NCBI GenBank assembly: GCA_016165875.1
Contig: JABBOT010000013.1
Coordinates: 13,778,014-13,842,013 of the forward strand
Length of the DNA: 64,000 nt
Direction: 5' to 3'
DNA from: Acanthopleura granulata
Lineage: Eukaryota; Mollusca; Polyplacophora; Chitonida; Chitonidae
Position numbers and translations under genes: made by a program. Below are positions 43,201-56,301 of this stretch, piece by piece (position 1 is the first letter of the stretch; each line of letters starts with the position of its first letter). The notes under the pieces are model-generated. The model did no database searches and was not told where the DNA came from. It saw only the letters and a list, made by a program, of their open reading frames with translations.

Positions 43201-46200
43201 GACATGTGAATGAGAAATTGTCATCAGTTTTCACGGATGCAGCGAAGATTTTGTAGCCATGAAATCTAATAGGGGAGTTTCGAAATCGAACTCTTTTATC
43301 GCTAAAGGTAAGAAAACTGTACCATGTACCATATGACCTGTCAAAAATGTTGGGCGACTATTTCTGATTACCTTTACTATGACATAGGCGTCTAAGAAAA
43401 ATTTCCAAAAAAGTTACTTAGACTAGACGTACGATAAGGTAAACTGAGGAGCTGGAAGTTTTCTCCTGATTGAAGGAGAGGATGTTTGTACCTCCTAACA
43501 CGCCAAGACAGGTGATCGGCAAATTAAAACCAACAAAATTACCTGACATATTTGGCAAGTCACACGACACAGTTGAAAATTTTTTTACCTTCTAAGGACA
43601 AAAGACTTCGAACTCGAAACTCCCCTATTGAAATTTTAAACTCGTTGGCCGAGAACATTTTGCAGATCACACGCAAATAAAGGTATCTCAGTCGAGCTTT
43701 GATTGAATCTACTTATAGAAACATCATGTTGACGTAATACATACGAATGCTTATGCCCCTCCTTCAGCACAAATAGATAATGGACGAAAAGTGTTATACT
43801 GAGTGTAAAATTTTAGAAAGTTCGAGTGAAGGCGTTTGATGGAGTGTCCTTGACACACCAGTTGTTTAATCAATAACGTGCAATATAGAATGAAATAGTC
43901 ACCCAATACAAAATACTACAGCATAGCGAATGGAATCAGGGTTTTATGGTAAGTGTTCATGTAAAATGTTTAAAAAGAAACAACTTATACAGAACATAAC
44001 AGAAACAGGCTTAAACAGAATTAGATCAAACAACTGCAAAGGGACAAGGCCGCGGAGATGCCTAGTTCACCTGCAGAACCTCGGTTTATGTCGGACTAAA
44101 ATAAAAAGACTTCAACAAAGAGAGGAGCCAAAGCAGTGATGGCTATGTGATAGTTGTGAAGAGATGTACATGCCATATGTATGACATTTCCGTATACTGC
44201 TTTGTATCGAAATTCGAAACTGCCATGGGTTTGTCTGTCTAAGCTTCGAGGAAGACAGCCGTGTAATATTAGGTATCAGTTTTTCTACACCTTTGTATTT
44301 AGGTATGAAAAAAATTGTTCCCTACTTTACCAGGTATTAACAAATTAAGTGAAGGTATTTTCACATATAGTGTTTAATTCTCTTGCTTGTTTCATTTTTA
44401 TGTGTTTTTTTCCTTTGATGAAAATCTTGGCGAAATTTTGACACGTTTAAATGAATATCTTCTGTTCGAGAGAGGTGAAAATTTATGAACTTTTTGAGTA
44501 GTCCCGTTGTTTAGTGGGGACATTCTGTTGTTGAATAAAAAAGACAAAGTTAATTGGACCCAGACTTTACTGACAAAAATGGCCTTCAATTACGAGCCAA
44601 GTCAATCTACTGTTTGTAACGGACATTTATGCTGCTGTACAGTACCAGTGGTCAGCAGTAATGAACGCTCTAACTTAGTAATAGGAAGATCAACTTCCAG
44701 AACAACGTTCAAAACCAAAAAAGACCGAAGAGCAAAGAAAGTATATATACATGTACATACCTTGCAGACACATTCCTTTATTTCTTCATCAGCAGGAAAA
44801 CTCCAATCAAGTTGACTATATAAACATACATCTGCTTCTTTCAGTGCTTCAAAAAACTTCTTAATCACTTCGGGTGGCTTGCGGACCAGATAATACACAC
44901 ATCTGCGAAGATATAAGAATTGGTGTGAAAATTAATGCTTTCTGTGATTTAATGTATCAAACATTGATTGATCAGACAAACGTATGTGGTTTCCCATTGT
45001 CGGCCTGAAATGACCATCGAATATATTGGAATGATCTTACATATTAAATCCAACTTTGCAAGAGAGAACACAAAATTTGTTGAGTGGAACTAAATATACT
45101 AAATAAGTCAAGGAACTATGCGCGTAATTTTCCTTAAATTTCATTCATCTATTGCATTTGGGCATCGGTGTGTTCCAAACGAAGGAATAACCTGTACGTT
45201 TTTATATCAAAAACTCTAAATCGTTGTTCACATCGTGTCCTTATCGAAGTGTCTCTAAAGTCACTGGCTGATCAGTCCTGTTTCCTTGCTCTAAATGCTG
45301 AGTGTCAAGCGATGCAGCAACAAGTACCATTTTTAAAGTCTTTGGTGTGAACCTGGTTTCAACCTGGATCTCTCCACCACTAGACCACTGAGTCGGTGCA
45401 ATATCTTGATTATATTTATTTAAGGTCAGGCGTGGCATGGCCATATGTTGTCTATTGAATTGGCTTATGGTTGTTTGACCGTTGAATCGGAACTATAGCG
45501 AAAACGTAAGACTGCCGGATCAGAGTAACAGAAGACTTAAGGAAAAACACCCCGCCGAAAAAGTGTTTTGTGATCCATACCCTTCACATAAGTCATGGTT
45601 TTTCCATGAATGCACATCCTGAAGTCGGTTGCACTTTATGTTAATGCTGAATGTGTTTTTATTATCTTATCCGTTCGTATGATTTGAATTTCAATACACA
45701 GTGACCTGTTTGACCGAGTATATACAAAACAAGAAAATGACAGTACCATTTTCTTGGTTCACACTTACTGAACGGTCACTGAGTAGTTATGGCGAACATC
45801 ATCTGACAAAAGTATTGACTTAAAGTCGCAACCCATTAAAAGGGCAATAGGGGCAAATAAAAGGTCAGACGAATGGCGGCCAGAATTGAGGCTTTGCGCA
45901 GGGCTTTTGTGTTACGTGTATGACATTATTTTCTAAATACCTTCACAATTATCATCAGTTTTGACTGCGTATTGATGAAGACAGAAACACTCCAAATGCG
46001 CCGACACCTACATGTGTACATACAAATAGCTGTACTCGTTACCATAGGCATAGGATTTCCAATGTACATAAGGTTACAAGTAGACATTTTACGAACTTTG
46101 AGTACTTTATCAGTAAGCAGCATTGTGATATACTCACTTTGACATTTTCAGATGCCTTACATCCCTCTCCTCAATAATCTCCACTTCGTTCTGAGAAAAT

Positions 46201-47087
46201 ACTTCATACTGCAACATGTAATCACGGAAATGATCAAAATTCCCCTTATCCACCAGTGTCACACGGTTTTTGTTCACCAACTTTGACATCTACAACAGAT
46301 GAGGCATAATTATTTACATGTACATATAGATGGCAAAAAACAAATACATAAATATCTATTAATTAAATAGCGCCTGAAATTTCCTACATACCTAAGTGTT
46401 AAGTAAGAACAGGATTTAATAAATAAAAAGGAGATCCGAAAAACAAGACACACCGTTTTGCAATAATGACACGGAAGTGTTAAGTAAGAACAGGACTTCG
46501 GTGTCTCATATTGCAAAACGGTATGTCTTGTTTTTCGGATCTCCTTTTTATTTATTATCTTTATCTTTTCCAATTATAACAAGGCACTGTGATATCTATG
46601 CAAAGACTGAGTGCAAAAAATTATTAAAAAACAGGCTATTTGGATGTTTCGTGTGTTTGTTCTTTGTCATGTACTTTAGTTTAATGTTCCTTTTATTTGA
46701 ACTGAAGAGTAAAACTACAGTAAAGAGATAAGTAAGTGGGCATAGGTTTTCGCTATCATGCTTGTGTACTTTCACGAAGGGTTATGGTATTCAATTTTGT
46801 TCCATATTCCAGTATTATATAATTTAGATATTTAGAAAAACATTCTCTTATTATTTTAGATTAGTTATTTAACATTGCCTGGACTTTGGTTTGTTATAAG
46901 CATGATCATTGATATATTACATGTTAGATCTGGACATTTCGCTCACCCTGCCATCGGAAAGAAACCACGTCTCTACTTTGTCCGAATCCTCCGTTTCATT
47001 GTTTTCCGCGGAATGGGCATTACCGTGGACAGTTATCTCCCTTGCAGTTCCGATCCCGTCTTTCATCTCTACATCGGAGAATGACAT
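40237..47087 (-). CDS. CARD-domain protein with orphan C-terminal domain, copy B (4 coding exons)
   Basis: The coding parts are complement(40237-41088, 44761-44902, 46138-46289, 46947-47087), each the same length as in copy A, giving 428 residues. Donors are AGG/GTGAGC, AAA/GTGAGT and AAG/GTATGT; acceptors and phases (0, 2, 0) match copy A. The CARD-like region has FRDYMLQYEVFSQNEVE and KPPEVIKKFFEALKEAD. The C-terminal domain keeps GYFKINIGVGYLYKN and GSLEHLLLLLSKADLFGENK. Copy B has three fewer codons in the LED linker but three more (AYMP) near residue 350, so total length is unchanged. Introns 2 and 3 are longer or shorter than in A through repeat gain and loss. Roughly 60 residues differ from copy A. 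Confidence 0.82.
41175..41290 (+). mobile_element. SINE copy (CARD gene B, intron 3)
   Basis: TTTATTCATTTATCTGATTA, GAGTTTTACGCCGTACTCAA and AAGGCGGCCCGCATTATGG identify the common SINE. Its head is still present in unit A, where the rest is deleted. Confidence 0.8.
42326..42392 (+). mobile_element. SINE head fragment
   Basis: TTTATTTATTTATTTGACTG, GTGTTTTACACCATACTCAA and GAATCTTTCACTTATACGAA match the first part of the common SINE. Confidence 0.8.
42455..42805 (-). mobile_element. tRNA-derived SINE, near full length
   Basis: It contains CAATCATATGACGACGAGGA, CATTCCGAAGACACCAGACA, GCAGCAACAAGTACCATTTT and a CTAATCACTAGACCATCGAG end. Read on the minus strand it begins with a tRNA-like TGGTCTAGTGATTAGA (A box) followed by AGGTTGAAGCTGG (weak B box). 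Related fragments lie at 3.93, 15.4, 45.3 and 54.7 kb. Confidence 0.8.
43011..43168 (+). mobile_element. SINE copy (CARD gene B, intron 3)
   Basis: This is the positional equivalent of the copy at 2,693-2,845, with the same ACGCCGTACTCAAGAATATT core. Confidence 0.85.
45266..45402 (-). mobile_element. tRNA-derived SINE fragment (CARD gene B, intron 2)
   Basis: It is the positional equivalent of 3,930-4,085, with CAGTCCTGTTTCCTTGCTCT, AGCAACAAGTACCATTTTTA and CACTAGACCACTGAGTCGG. Confidence 0.7.
46394..46558. repeat. Unit-B-specific inverted duplication (about 60-base arms)
   Basis: The left arm 46,417-46,475 (AAAAAGGAGATCCGAAAAAC, ACCGTTTTGCAATAATG) is the near-perfect inverse of the right arm 46,497-46,558 (CATATTGCAAAACGGTATGT, GTTTTTCGGATCTCCTTTTT). 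The spacer GTGTTAAGTAAGAACAGGAC also occurs just before the left arm. Unit A (5.14-5.22 kb) has only the right arm. It lies upstream of CARD exon 2, in intron 1. Confidence 0.9.
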
Positions 47088-47099
47088 GCTATTCCTGAA

Positions 47100-50000
47100 A
47101 TGACGAATGATTATCCATATTTAAACCATTTCTATACTACATTAACTCGTCTTATGGAGAGATTCATGATGACTTCTAGAATATGACACATTGTGGTGGT
47201 TTGAGTTGTTTCCACGAGATGCGGGCTCAAACACAGTCTTCGTCAATGAATTCAAGATTTGTCTTCTCTCAGCGTTCCTGGGTTATTTATGACATGTGAG
47301 GCTGACAACCTTTCTTTGACTTCAGTCTATAAAGTTCGCTTAAGGCAATGCACTCTTCTACCACCTATACATATATATGTTGTGCAAAACTGTGCTGACC
47401 ACACGTGGGAAAGCACGTCAGCACCTTGCCACAACGCGTTGGTTTACCCCGGGGAACCCTGTTTGATCCACCAATCAAACTGAACGCTTTGATGTACATG
47501 TAGTTGTCTGCAGTAAGAAGTTAAACCACAATCACATAAATAAATTAATAGCGAAACTGTGGCATTGGTACAATTTCAGACACCGTAGCGTGAGCAAACT
47601 GCGCACGTCACAGGAGATTCAACAATTCGTGATGCTACACACAGTCACGTCGTTTCTTTGAGAGCTGATAGCTTTGCGCGCTCGTTGTACATCAACTGTC
47701 TCCAGCCAACAAATCACGACGTTTCACTGTGAAACACACAATAACCATATATTGTATGATGTCGCTCTTGGAGCTCTCATGAGTGTCTAAAAAGTCATGA
47801 AGAACACCAAAGTTCTAGAAACATGTACATAGTCATAAAGAGTAACAAAATGACGCTGTTTCAGAGCGAGGAGATCGCATAAGAAACCCGATGTGGTTGC
47901 CCCACTTGTAATTTAGGGACCTTAAGGTGAGATATGGCGGACACAAAATTGTGGACAGCCAGACAAGCGGTCAGAAATATACAGAGACAAGAAGGACTTC
48001 CTTTTTCAAACTTGTAGGTAGGCTCTTTTTCTTATTAGCATCCTGTTTCCAAGGTGTCACATGGATATAATGATTTGTTGTCAATATCCTTTCCAACTTT
48101 TCATTTGAACATTCTATTTCAGAACCATATATGTTTTTTTCAGTTTGGTCAAAATCCTTTCGGAAAATATCGGTTTTTTTTCACCTCTTTTCAACAAAGT
48201 AGTGGCATTTCCTCTCCTGTAACCCTTCCCTCACCCCCTTTAATTGCTCGGTATTCATAGATCGTCTTGTTCAAAATTTAGCAATGTGTCACGAGTGCGA
48301 TGTATAAACAAAGCATAGATATTTCTAGGACAGTATCAGTCGTGATCACATTACCAAATCGTATCTAATTCCCCTTAAGTTCGCATGTTTATATGGTATA
48401 GTAGGTCCCTGTTAATTTTAATATCCAATTGATGTACAAAGCTTAACATGAACAGTCCCAATAAAATCTTTCTAAGCTGAAATACGCGATCCTTCTTTTT
48501 TATTGGCTGTATAATTCAGCTGGAGCGATTAATGGTTGTCATTGTCGACTGTTATCGAGTAAAGACTATTCGTCATATTATAAATACTAACATGGTGCAA
48601 TTTGCTATTTTTGTCCACGTTCGACTTGAAACGTCAACAACAGGAGTAGACTCATCAGATTTTGTTTGTAGGCTACTAGAAAGATAGCTGCCCTTTGTAG
48701 TATGTAGGCTACGTCGCGTGTGGAAAATAGCTAATCAGCAGGTTGCCCTGAGCTGTAAGCTGTGATATGTGAGCCTTTCGTATACAGGTAGCTACTGAAA
48801 TATGAGTAACTAGATCTGCAAACGGCCTATTCAGCTACACTCCGCAAACCTGTCTGTTATTTTTAACAGAATACCGTATTATACGTGTAGCACTACAATA
48901 TTATGCTACAGACAACACAATATGTGAAATATCACGCAGGCTGCAGGCTGCGTCACTGCAATAGAGATAAGCCGTTGTGGTCCCTCTTACTAGATTTCCG
49001 TCTAATGGCCTAAGAAGTAAATGAACTAAGCGCATATTATAGGATGATAAATTATCCTAAAGTTTTAACACTAAAGTTTTCATTAAATTCAGCCTGCCTA
49101 TACATGACCAAGCCAGTTTTTAAAGACTCTTCGAGCTCGACTGACGCGACAGGCCGGGCTCAGACAACTCTATCTGATACATCACCGTGGATCACGCACT
49201 GTTATGATAATCTCCATTTTTCACAATACCCCAGAATACTATACTTTCATATATACGATGACAATCAGTGTTATGGGTGGATAGGAAACAGTATCTTTTT
49301 GGGGGGCAATACAAAACATAACGATACGTATTAAATGCGTATATACATGTATTTACCCGGGATTCGAAAACGAAAATAAAACACACCGTAAATGCAGAGA
49401 TGTCAACATTTCATGTCGATCAATTGAGGACCACAGCCATGAGATATGTGCATATACAAGTATGTATGTCGTGTAAAGACACAGTGAGCCACCTTGTTAG
49501 AAGTACTGTCTGTGGCATTACACTGGGCCCCGATCAGAGAATATCATGTTGTCTCGTTGGCGTAATGGTTGAGGTTCGCTTCATGATGATCTTCTGAATA
49601 ACTACTTAACTAACGATCCTTTCTCTAGATGTAGCACGGGTAATTAAACAGGGGAGCATTTTTTATCTTGTCCTATTTATAATGAACAACGAGAGTGGCT
49701 AAGACAAAACATTTTTCTCCGCCGGTTATACGATGGATTTTACATCAACCTTACTTTTATTCAGTAATGTTGGGGTTACTAACGAACACGTTTGTAATTT
49801 TATTCATGACACAAACCGTTTCCCCACGCAACATATTATTTCTTTGTTTCGTTTATTGTACAATATATACATATATGTCATGTATTTTTAATTGCATTTT
49901 TAATTATATACTGTGTATGGATGTAAATGTACGTGGAACAAAATAAACTTTGCTTAATGTTTCTCCAAACAAATAAAATCTGTAAATAACCATGTCTCTT

Positions 50001-50700
50001 TCACTTATATGGAGTTCATGTCATACTGAACATCATAAGCTGGCCGCCGTCGTATATGTAAACACTCTTGAGTAAATAAACAAATAAATATAAAAGAGAG
50101 TAATAAAATCCCACGATATCTCGAATATTTTTCAAAACATAATATATCATTATCAATTTTACCTTAACTTAATGATTAAAAGTTTGAAATTTCTGTGAAT
50201 TGCTCTCAAATGTGGCCGCTTCATTGGGTAACTTGACCTGTTTTTATCTCATTCAAAGGACAGAGCTAACCTGGGTTTAAAAATTGATATGGCAAGAAAA
50301 GCATTTATTTCCATTGAGAAATTCATTGCATGCTTGTTCATTTCAAAACGTGCATGACGTCATCTTTGAGGTAGAAACTTATCCTCTAATTTCAGTTTAA
50401 ATATTAAGCGTATTTTTTTTCCTCTTACCGTCAACATATCAATTGTATCCATTTATAACTACAAACCTTTCTCTCTAAATGCAAAAATATTTTTGTGCTT
50501 GACATGGTTCTCGTGAAATAACTACAGCTGTAATGTACAAATTTTTAATTAGTTTACATGCTTAAGTTACGATATAACGCGTGGAAAAACTTTCCTGATA
50601 AAAACATGATCGACATTCTGTGTTTTGAATATTATGAAAATATCCTGCTTATTTGATATTTACTCTCTGTACCAGAAAACGTTGGAAACAAGTAGCTAAC
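47100..50700. other. Non-coding flank upstream of CARD gene B
   Basis: It aligns with 5.75-9.75 kb of unit A. The frame corresponding to 7,532-7,951 is broken here (TAA after GGCC near 49,012 and a G-run length change near 49,303), so it is not retained as a gene. A SINE head fragment lies at 50,041-50,092. Confidence 0.5.
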
Positions 50701-50705
50701 AGAAA

Positions 50706-52010
50706 GTGTGGGCTTACGATTGAAATGTCCCCAAGAAACAGAGTATACCATTCATACAGATACATACAATTTTACAAACCATGTCATTTATGTATGACCA
50801 TCCTGGAAAAAATAAATTCATTATAAATTAATTAATTAATCTGTTATACAATAACAGTGCCCAATTACACAAAGCTATCGTGGGGAAAGTTGAATGAAAC
50901 TATCACAACATGTGTCTTTAAAAATCTCTTTCTGTGGTTAGCAACTAATTCGCCTAAAAGTAGTCTCAACCAGTAGTGGACATTGGTACAAGTTGGAAAG
51001 TTGATCAGATCTGATCACCCTTTCTGATAATTCTGTCTGGTAATTCTTTCTTATTTGTAAGATGAATTGGTATTTGTCCTTAAATGTCACATCTGTCTCT
51101 ACCTGTGCATTCTCAAAGTCTTAACTGTCAAAGCAGAGAAATCTATATGGACATCCATTCCGCATATATAAAGTGAAAATATTCGCACATTTGTATTGAA
51201 GAATTTACATACGCCCAAAACGTTCGTATAAAGCAACTCTGCATCCGCAAAATAAACATTTATTTTCTATAATTACAAAAAATGGACGTTTATAGTAATT
51301 AGTTTGGCGTATGTGTAAAATTAGACGATGCATGTCGAAATGGCTTGTCAGGTTTTCTCAGTAGCAAAGCCTCTAACGCGTTAAAGCAGTCTCCTGTTAT
51401 TGTCTCCTAAGAAAAATTAGTTTTTTACAGCGCACTGCCATCCAGCAGTTGTTGGCCCGATGCGATCGCCTTGCCCTTTCGAAGACCCAAGACCAACCAG
51501 ACGAAGGCTCTTTAACACTAAACGCATGTAATTGTCATGCCGATATATGGCACACTGGTTTGTTCCGTCTGTGCGTGTGTTCAGGAATGTCGGTTCAAGA
51601 CTCTGCCACTGTAAGCTTAAATATTAACCACTATAGACAATAATGTAAATCCAGCTATTAGTTTGCTAAAAATTTTACCTGTACCGTCATTTTATAGTTA
51701 CCTGGAGTATTGGTATTTTTAGGTTTCATGGCGCCATGTTTCACAAGGGCGTGGTGTTCTTTACCCGGAAGAAAAAATAAAACCTACCTTTGCTGGAGTA
51801 AAGGACACTGTGGCTCTTGAAATAAAACAATTCCTGAAAAAAGATTACCGTTGATAGGGGTACGTCCGTATTGACAGTTTTGTAACGTAATAAGATCCTT
51901 ATATAGGAAGAAGAGTCACCAGCAAAAAGAATCTTAGACTTGAGTAACGATTTCAGCAGTTACGGTGTATTTCACTCAAATATAGGTCACCCTTCGGCTG
52001 AGAAATTACG
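50706..52010. repeat. Single-copy counterpart of the A1/A2 duplication
   Basis: This block corresponds to both 9,755-10,705 and 11,186-12,486. Here it is present once, with no composite repeat beside it. A small ATTAATTAATTAATC insertion lies near 50,828. Confidence 0.8.
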
Positions 52011-52555
52011 TAGCCTATTAACCCTTTATTTCCCGATATGTGAAACAGCTGTATAAGAATCTCATACTTTACATACGTGATACAATCGATACCCTGTTTA
52101 CATTTTCAAAACTAACGATCGCGTTCACAACTCGAGAAAAGCAATATCTGTTACATGTACCCACTTTTATTTCTGGCATTTGACAATGAATCAAACAGTT
52201 AAAAAAAGCAATGAATAATTGAATGAACGTATTCAGTTTAAGTGGAAGGTCATCTGCAAAGGAATGATGCTCATAGTGAAGAAGCGTCTACACGTAGTAT
52301 AAATTACTGTGTGTAAATGTTCTCCACTGGTACAAAAGTATAACTAACAGTATTTAACACGCCTGTACTGCTAAACAGAGTAATACGCATTCACAAAATC
52401 GTTTCTGTCAAACGATGGAATGTTTTTCTGTGAAAAAAGTGAAATTCCAAAGAAGTAACTGAATTTTTTTTTAACTCACAGGAAAATATGTGGCTCTAAA
52501 AAGTACAATGCTCTACAGTAAGCCAGGAGTCATACTGTATGCCTTTATTTGATGT

Positions 52556-53345
52556 AAAAGTGCACGAAACAGTCTTTCTTGCCGCTCAGACACAGTCCCA
52601 CGTCGCACTTGCCACACTTGTGGCGAGTGAGACCATCAGGACAATTCTTGCAGCCAAGTTTCTTGTCTGCATGCATGTGTGGCTTGTTCTTGTTATATTG
52701 TTTTAGGGCACTATGACGTTTGAAGGCAACTATTTGTTCATCAATGCTTTGGCATTCTTTTGGCTCAAGTTTTCACATTTCATTTCTGAATTTTCCTAAG
52801 AGAGGTTTGATTTTGAATAGCGGATCGTACTCCGAGTCCTCCCTACGGCGATCTTTCGTGTTATCATTGAAATGCATGTATAGGAGAATACGTTCAAATC
52901 GGTTTGGTGACATAACATCGGCGGTTGAAAAAAATCGGGAATCCTTTGACCAATCCATGCCATAGGAGTGGCACGGAAAGAGGCCCATTGGGGATAAAAT
53001 GCCTACAAATTACTCAACCTCTTGGGTGTTTGCCTCTACCTCTTTCCCGTCCTTTTGTAATGCAAAAAGGTTTGTCTGTTATGAACTCAATGCATTCCTG
53101 GGTGATCAACACAAGTTCTCCATCGGAGTATGTAGGTCAATAGGAGGATCTTCCACCCCACCCCCCGTTTGAATCAGGTATCTGGGAAAGAGGGATTGAC
53201 TTTCCTCCACTTATAACTCGGCCGTTTAGCTCGATCAACTTTAGCTGTTTTGCAATTGGACACCTGGGCGATGTCACTGCCTTCATCTGATGTGCTACCT
53301 GAATCCGTACATTCCGTCCTAGTGACGGGATAATTTTCAGCTTCA
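52556..53345 (-). pseudogene. Internally deleted piggyBac-like transposase remnant, unit B
   Basis: This copy is clearer than that in unit A. The frame at 52,773-52,988 reads HGMDWSKDSRFF-type sequence, ADVMSPNRFERILLYMHFND and EYDPLFKIKPLLGKF, typical of piggyBac N-terminal and early catalytic regions. After a TGA come ECQSIDEQIVAFKRHSALKQ (catalytic Asp) and NKNKPH, then directly the Cys-rich tail LGCKNCPDGLTRHKCGKC. The middle of the catalytic domain is absent. The deletion and the TGA are shared with unit A. Confidence 0.8.
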
Positions 53346-53349
53346 AATT

Positions 53350-54690
53350 CTAAGCTGACTTTGGGCTTGTCAGATTAACACTTATCAAGTTAATCGCCTG
53401 AGCTGACATCAATGTCCGAAAGTTCACCGTCGGGAATGAATGTAAGTTTAAGTGCTTCCTCTACACCAAACGATTTTCCAAACTGTAAAAGGCAAATGTT
53501 ATGTAGTTTTACTTAGAAAATAATACTCCACAGAGCATTAGAAAAATAAAATTGATTCCACCATGATATTCACTTTTTGTAGCCATTCATCCTGATAAGT
53601 TCCCAATGTTGCCAAATGGCAACAACAAAAATTACAAAATTCTAATTTTCTATCAGAATATCTGTTCATTCCAGTTTATTATTTCATAAATATTTGGAAA
53701 TGTTAAGCTATCAGCTAAACATAACAAAGCCCCTGGAACATGAAATCCTTACTTCATATTTACCTCGAAAACCTGGGATGTGTAACAACTGTTTCATCCC
53801 CTTGGAACACCGACAGGTTGTACTGATCAGGTGACGGTCACATGGCGTCTTTGGAAGACACTGACCACATGGGTCAATGAGCCTACATAACTGCAGCACC
53901 TTATCACCCCAATGTAGGCAAACGGCAACACTGGGAAAGAAAGGGTTAATTGTTTACTGTGTATGGTTTGATCGATCATATCAGTTTAGACAGCTAGTTT
54001 TAGCACAACGCCTGCCAGACAGCCTATACCCGTGTCTTTTCTGTACCTGGATTTGGGTCAGGACTACATATAATAAAAAATAGAGCGTCGAGCAATAGTA
54101 CGAGAACAGATATAGGTTTGACATAAGTGGGGCACAATTTGTACTCATCGGAATGCGTATTTCTCAAAATTCACATAGATATCACATATAAGAAATTCAA
54201 GTAACTCAATAAACAACGACGCATCACTTTATCTTTTTACATTGAAGGTCTCTATTTCTATCACGCACGGCGTCCTGATACAAAGCGAGATATGGCATAA
54301 ACATACAAAAATATCTCAATTACGCTTTTATTGCAACTATCCACATAAACATAGCAGCGGTATTTAAACACTACAATTTTCTTAGGTATTTTGTCGTTTG
54401 GTGTTATTTGTGTTGGAAACTGGTCTTGCGATTACTGACCCAAAACGCCCATTTTGGTTGACGGCTGATATATGAATATCGGTTTCGATGCCTAGGCGCT
54501 CTACTTCCATATGTGTCTGTCAGTCAGTAAACGAATTTGGAAAAACCAGAAACGAAGCACCACTTCATTAAATTTGCAATCTGATCCTCATCAAGATCCA
54601 GATCCGAGATCTTCGAAGCGTTTCCTCATTGCTGAATGATATCACAGAAATGCAGAGTATTGTCCCTTTGTGCCGGTAGTGGATTACTTT
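53350..54690. other. Non-coding interval, unit B
   Basis: It aligns with 13.8-15.42 kb. Nothing is supported beyond the shared, drifting sequence. Confidence 0.45.
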
Positions 54691-54694
54691 GTAC

Positions 54695-54845
54695 ATGATG
54701 TATGTGTATATGTCATGTCTGGTGTCTTCGGCATGATGTTCCAGTGGTGGCAACACTGTGGCGGCATGAACTCACCTTGCCACAAGAAGACACAGCATAG
54801 AAACATTCTAAGGACTCCTCGTCGTCATATGACTGAAAAGGTGTT
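54695..54845 (+). mobile_element. tRNA-derived SINE fragment, opposite orientation
   Basis: GTCATGTCTGGTGTCTTCGG, GGCAACACTGTGGCGGCATG and GGACTCCTCGTCGTCATATG are the reverse complement of the central part of the element at 42,455-42,805. Confidence 0.75.
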
Positions 54846-55562
54846 GAGCACAAGGTAAAAACTCAAGCATATGGTAAACATATAATTACATTAGCAACCC
54901 AAACTCTCCTGCATAGGTGAAATTTATTCTTTGCTTCACTGAATTTGATTGAGACGCGTAGAGTCGATATACAACAAAAACTTTAAAATGGCATATATAT
55001 TGCTCCCAATTCAAGTGTATGTCCCCAAGGTTCAGCCTGATTGATATATTGTTAAGCAGAGACGACCTTGTCGTTCCAGTGTTTCTGTCATGTCGAATCA
55101 TGTATCAGGCCTTCACAGAGCTTATCGAAACTTTCGTAAAATCGTAAATTTGAAAAAATTCCATCAATTCGTATAACTTACTAAACTCTTTATAGTTTAC
55201 AACAAACACGATAAATGCATTTCCATGTTGTGTATACATGTGTTAACTGTGATGACAACACAGCACTCTGAGTAATTCTAGACCAGTGACGTTTAGTAAA
55301 TAACATTTAATATCTTTGTGCTTTTTGTATCTGTGTCTGCTAAGCCATGGTGCTAGGGAACGTTTAAGGTGTTACTCCTTGAACACTTTCATCAACAATT
55401 AGAATCAAACCTCAACTTAGGCAAATTGGCAAACGTCCGGGTTTCACCCGTAACGTGCTAGCATTTGGCAACTATCACAGTGTCATCGTTGCCTCCTTGT
55501 GCTTTCTGTGCTGTAGTATTATATATTGTTGTAGAAGAAATTCTTAATAACTAGTATTTAGA

Positions 55563-55725
55563 ATATTTATTTATTTATTTATTTATTTGACTGGTGTTTT
55601 ACGCCGTACGCAGAATTATTCACTTATGCGACGGTGGCCAGCATTATGGTGGGAGGAAACCGGGCATATCCCGTTGGAAACCCACGACCATCCGCAGGTT
55701 GCTGGCAGATCTTCCCACCTACAGT
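55563..55725 (+). mobile_element. SINE copy (unit B)
   Basis: TTTATTTATTTATTTGACTG, GTTTTACGCCGTACGCAGAA, GTGGGAGGAAACCGGGCATA, CCATCCGCAGGTTGCTGGCA and GATCTTCCCACCTAC. It is longer than its unit A counterpart, which has a deletion. Confidence 0.9.
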
Positions 55726-55927
55726 ACTAAGAATAAAACCTTAAACTTAGGTTCACCGGTTACGTTTGATCATTTGCCAAATACCATACTGTCGTCATTG
55801 TCCCCTCTATTCCGTAGTCTTTTTACATACTAACAACTGCACACATTATTGAAAAGACATCATTATCAGCAAAAAAATAAACTGGTTTGAAATTTAGTCT
55901 AGACATACATTAAGGGGAATTATAAAA

Positions 55928-56301
55928 TTAATTCATTAGAAAAAAATGTCCGGGTGTATATAAATCTTTTCTCTTCATTAAGTATTGATTTATGGATTTT
56001 AGTGTTTTAGTGAAAAAGACAATAATTCCGGTTGCAAATGATTTTTTTGGACGTAACTTCAATTTATACACACCATCTTCAGAAGCCTCCCTAGTTTTTA
56101 CATCAAATTTGTACCCTTTTGGCACCACCCGGAAACAAATGACACATTGACGTGTGAGTTTGATTTTAATTCACATTTTGGGTCAACATTGTTTCGACCA
56201 CGAAAATGCTGTTTAAGCGGAATAAATTTCCATGAAATAACGAAATTCTTCGCAACAAAATTTGAGAAGAACATCACGAAGTCAAGAGAAGAGGAACACA
56301 C
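55928..56301 (-). pseudogene. Exon-like segment shared by both units (unit B)
   Basis: Two overlapping frames are both open: FVAKNFVISWKFIPLKQHFR with KCELKSNSHVNVSFVSGWCQ upstream, and MVPKGYKFDVKTREASEDGV, KLKLRPKKSFATGIIVFF downstream. They meet where the frames cross. The stretch is conserved in both units, but I do not recognise it. It may be a frameshifted single exon or a transposon relic. Confidence 0.3.
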
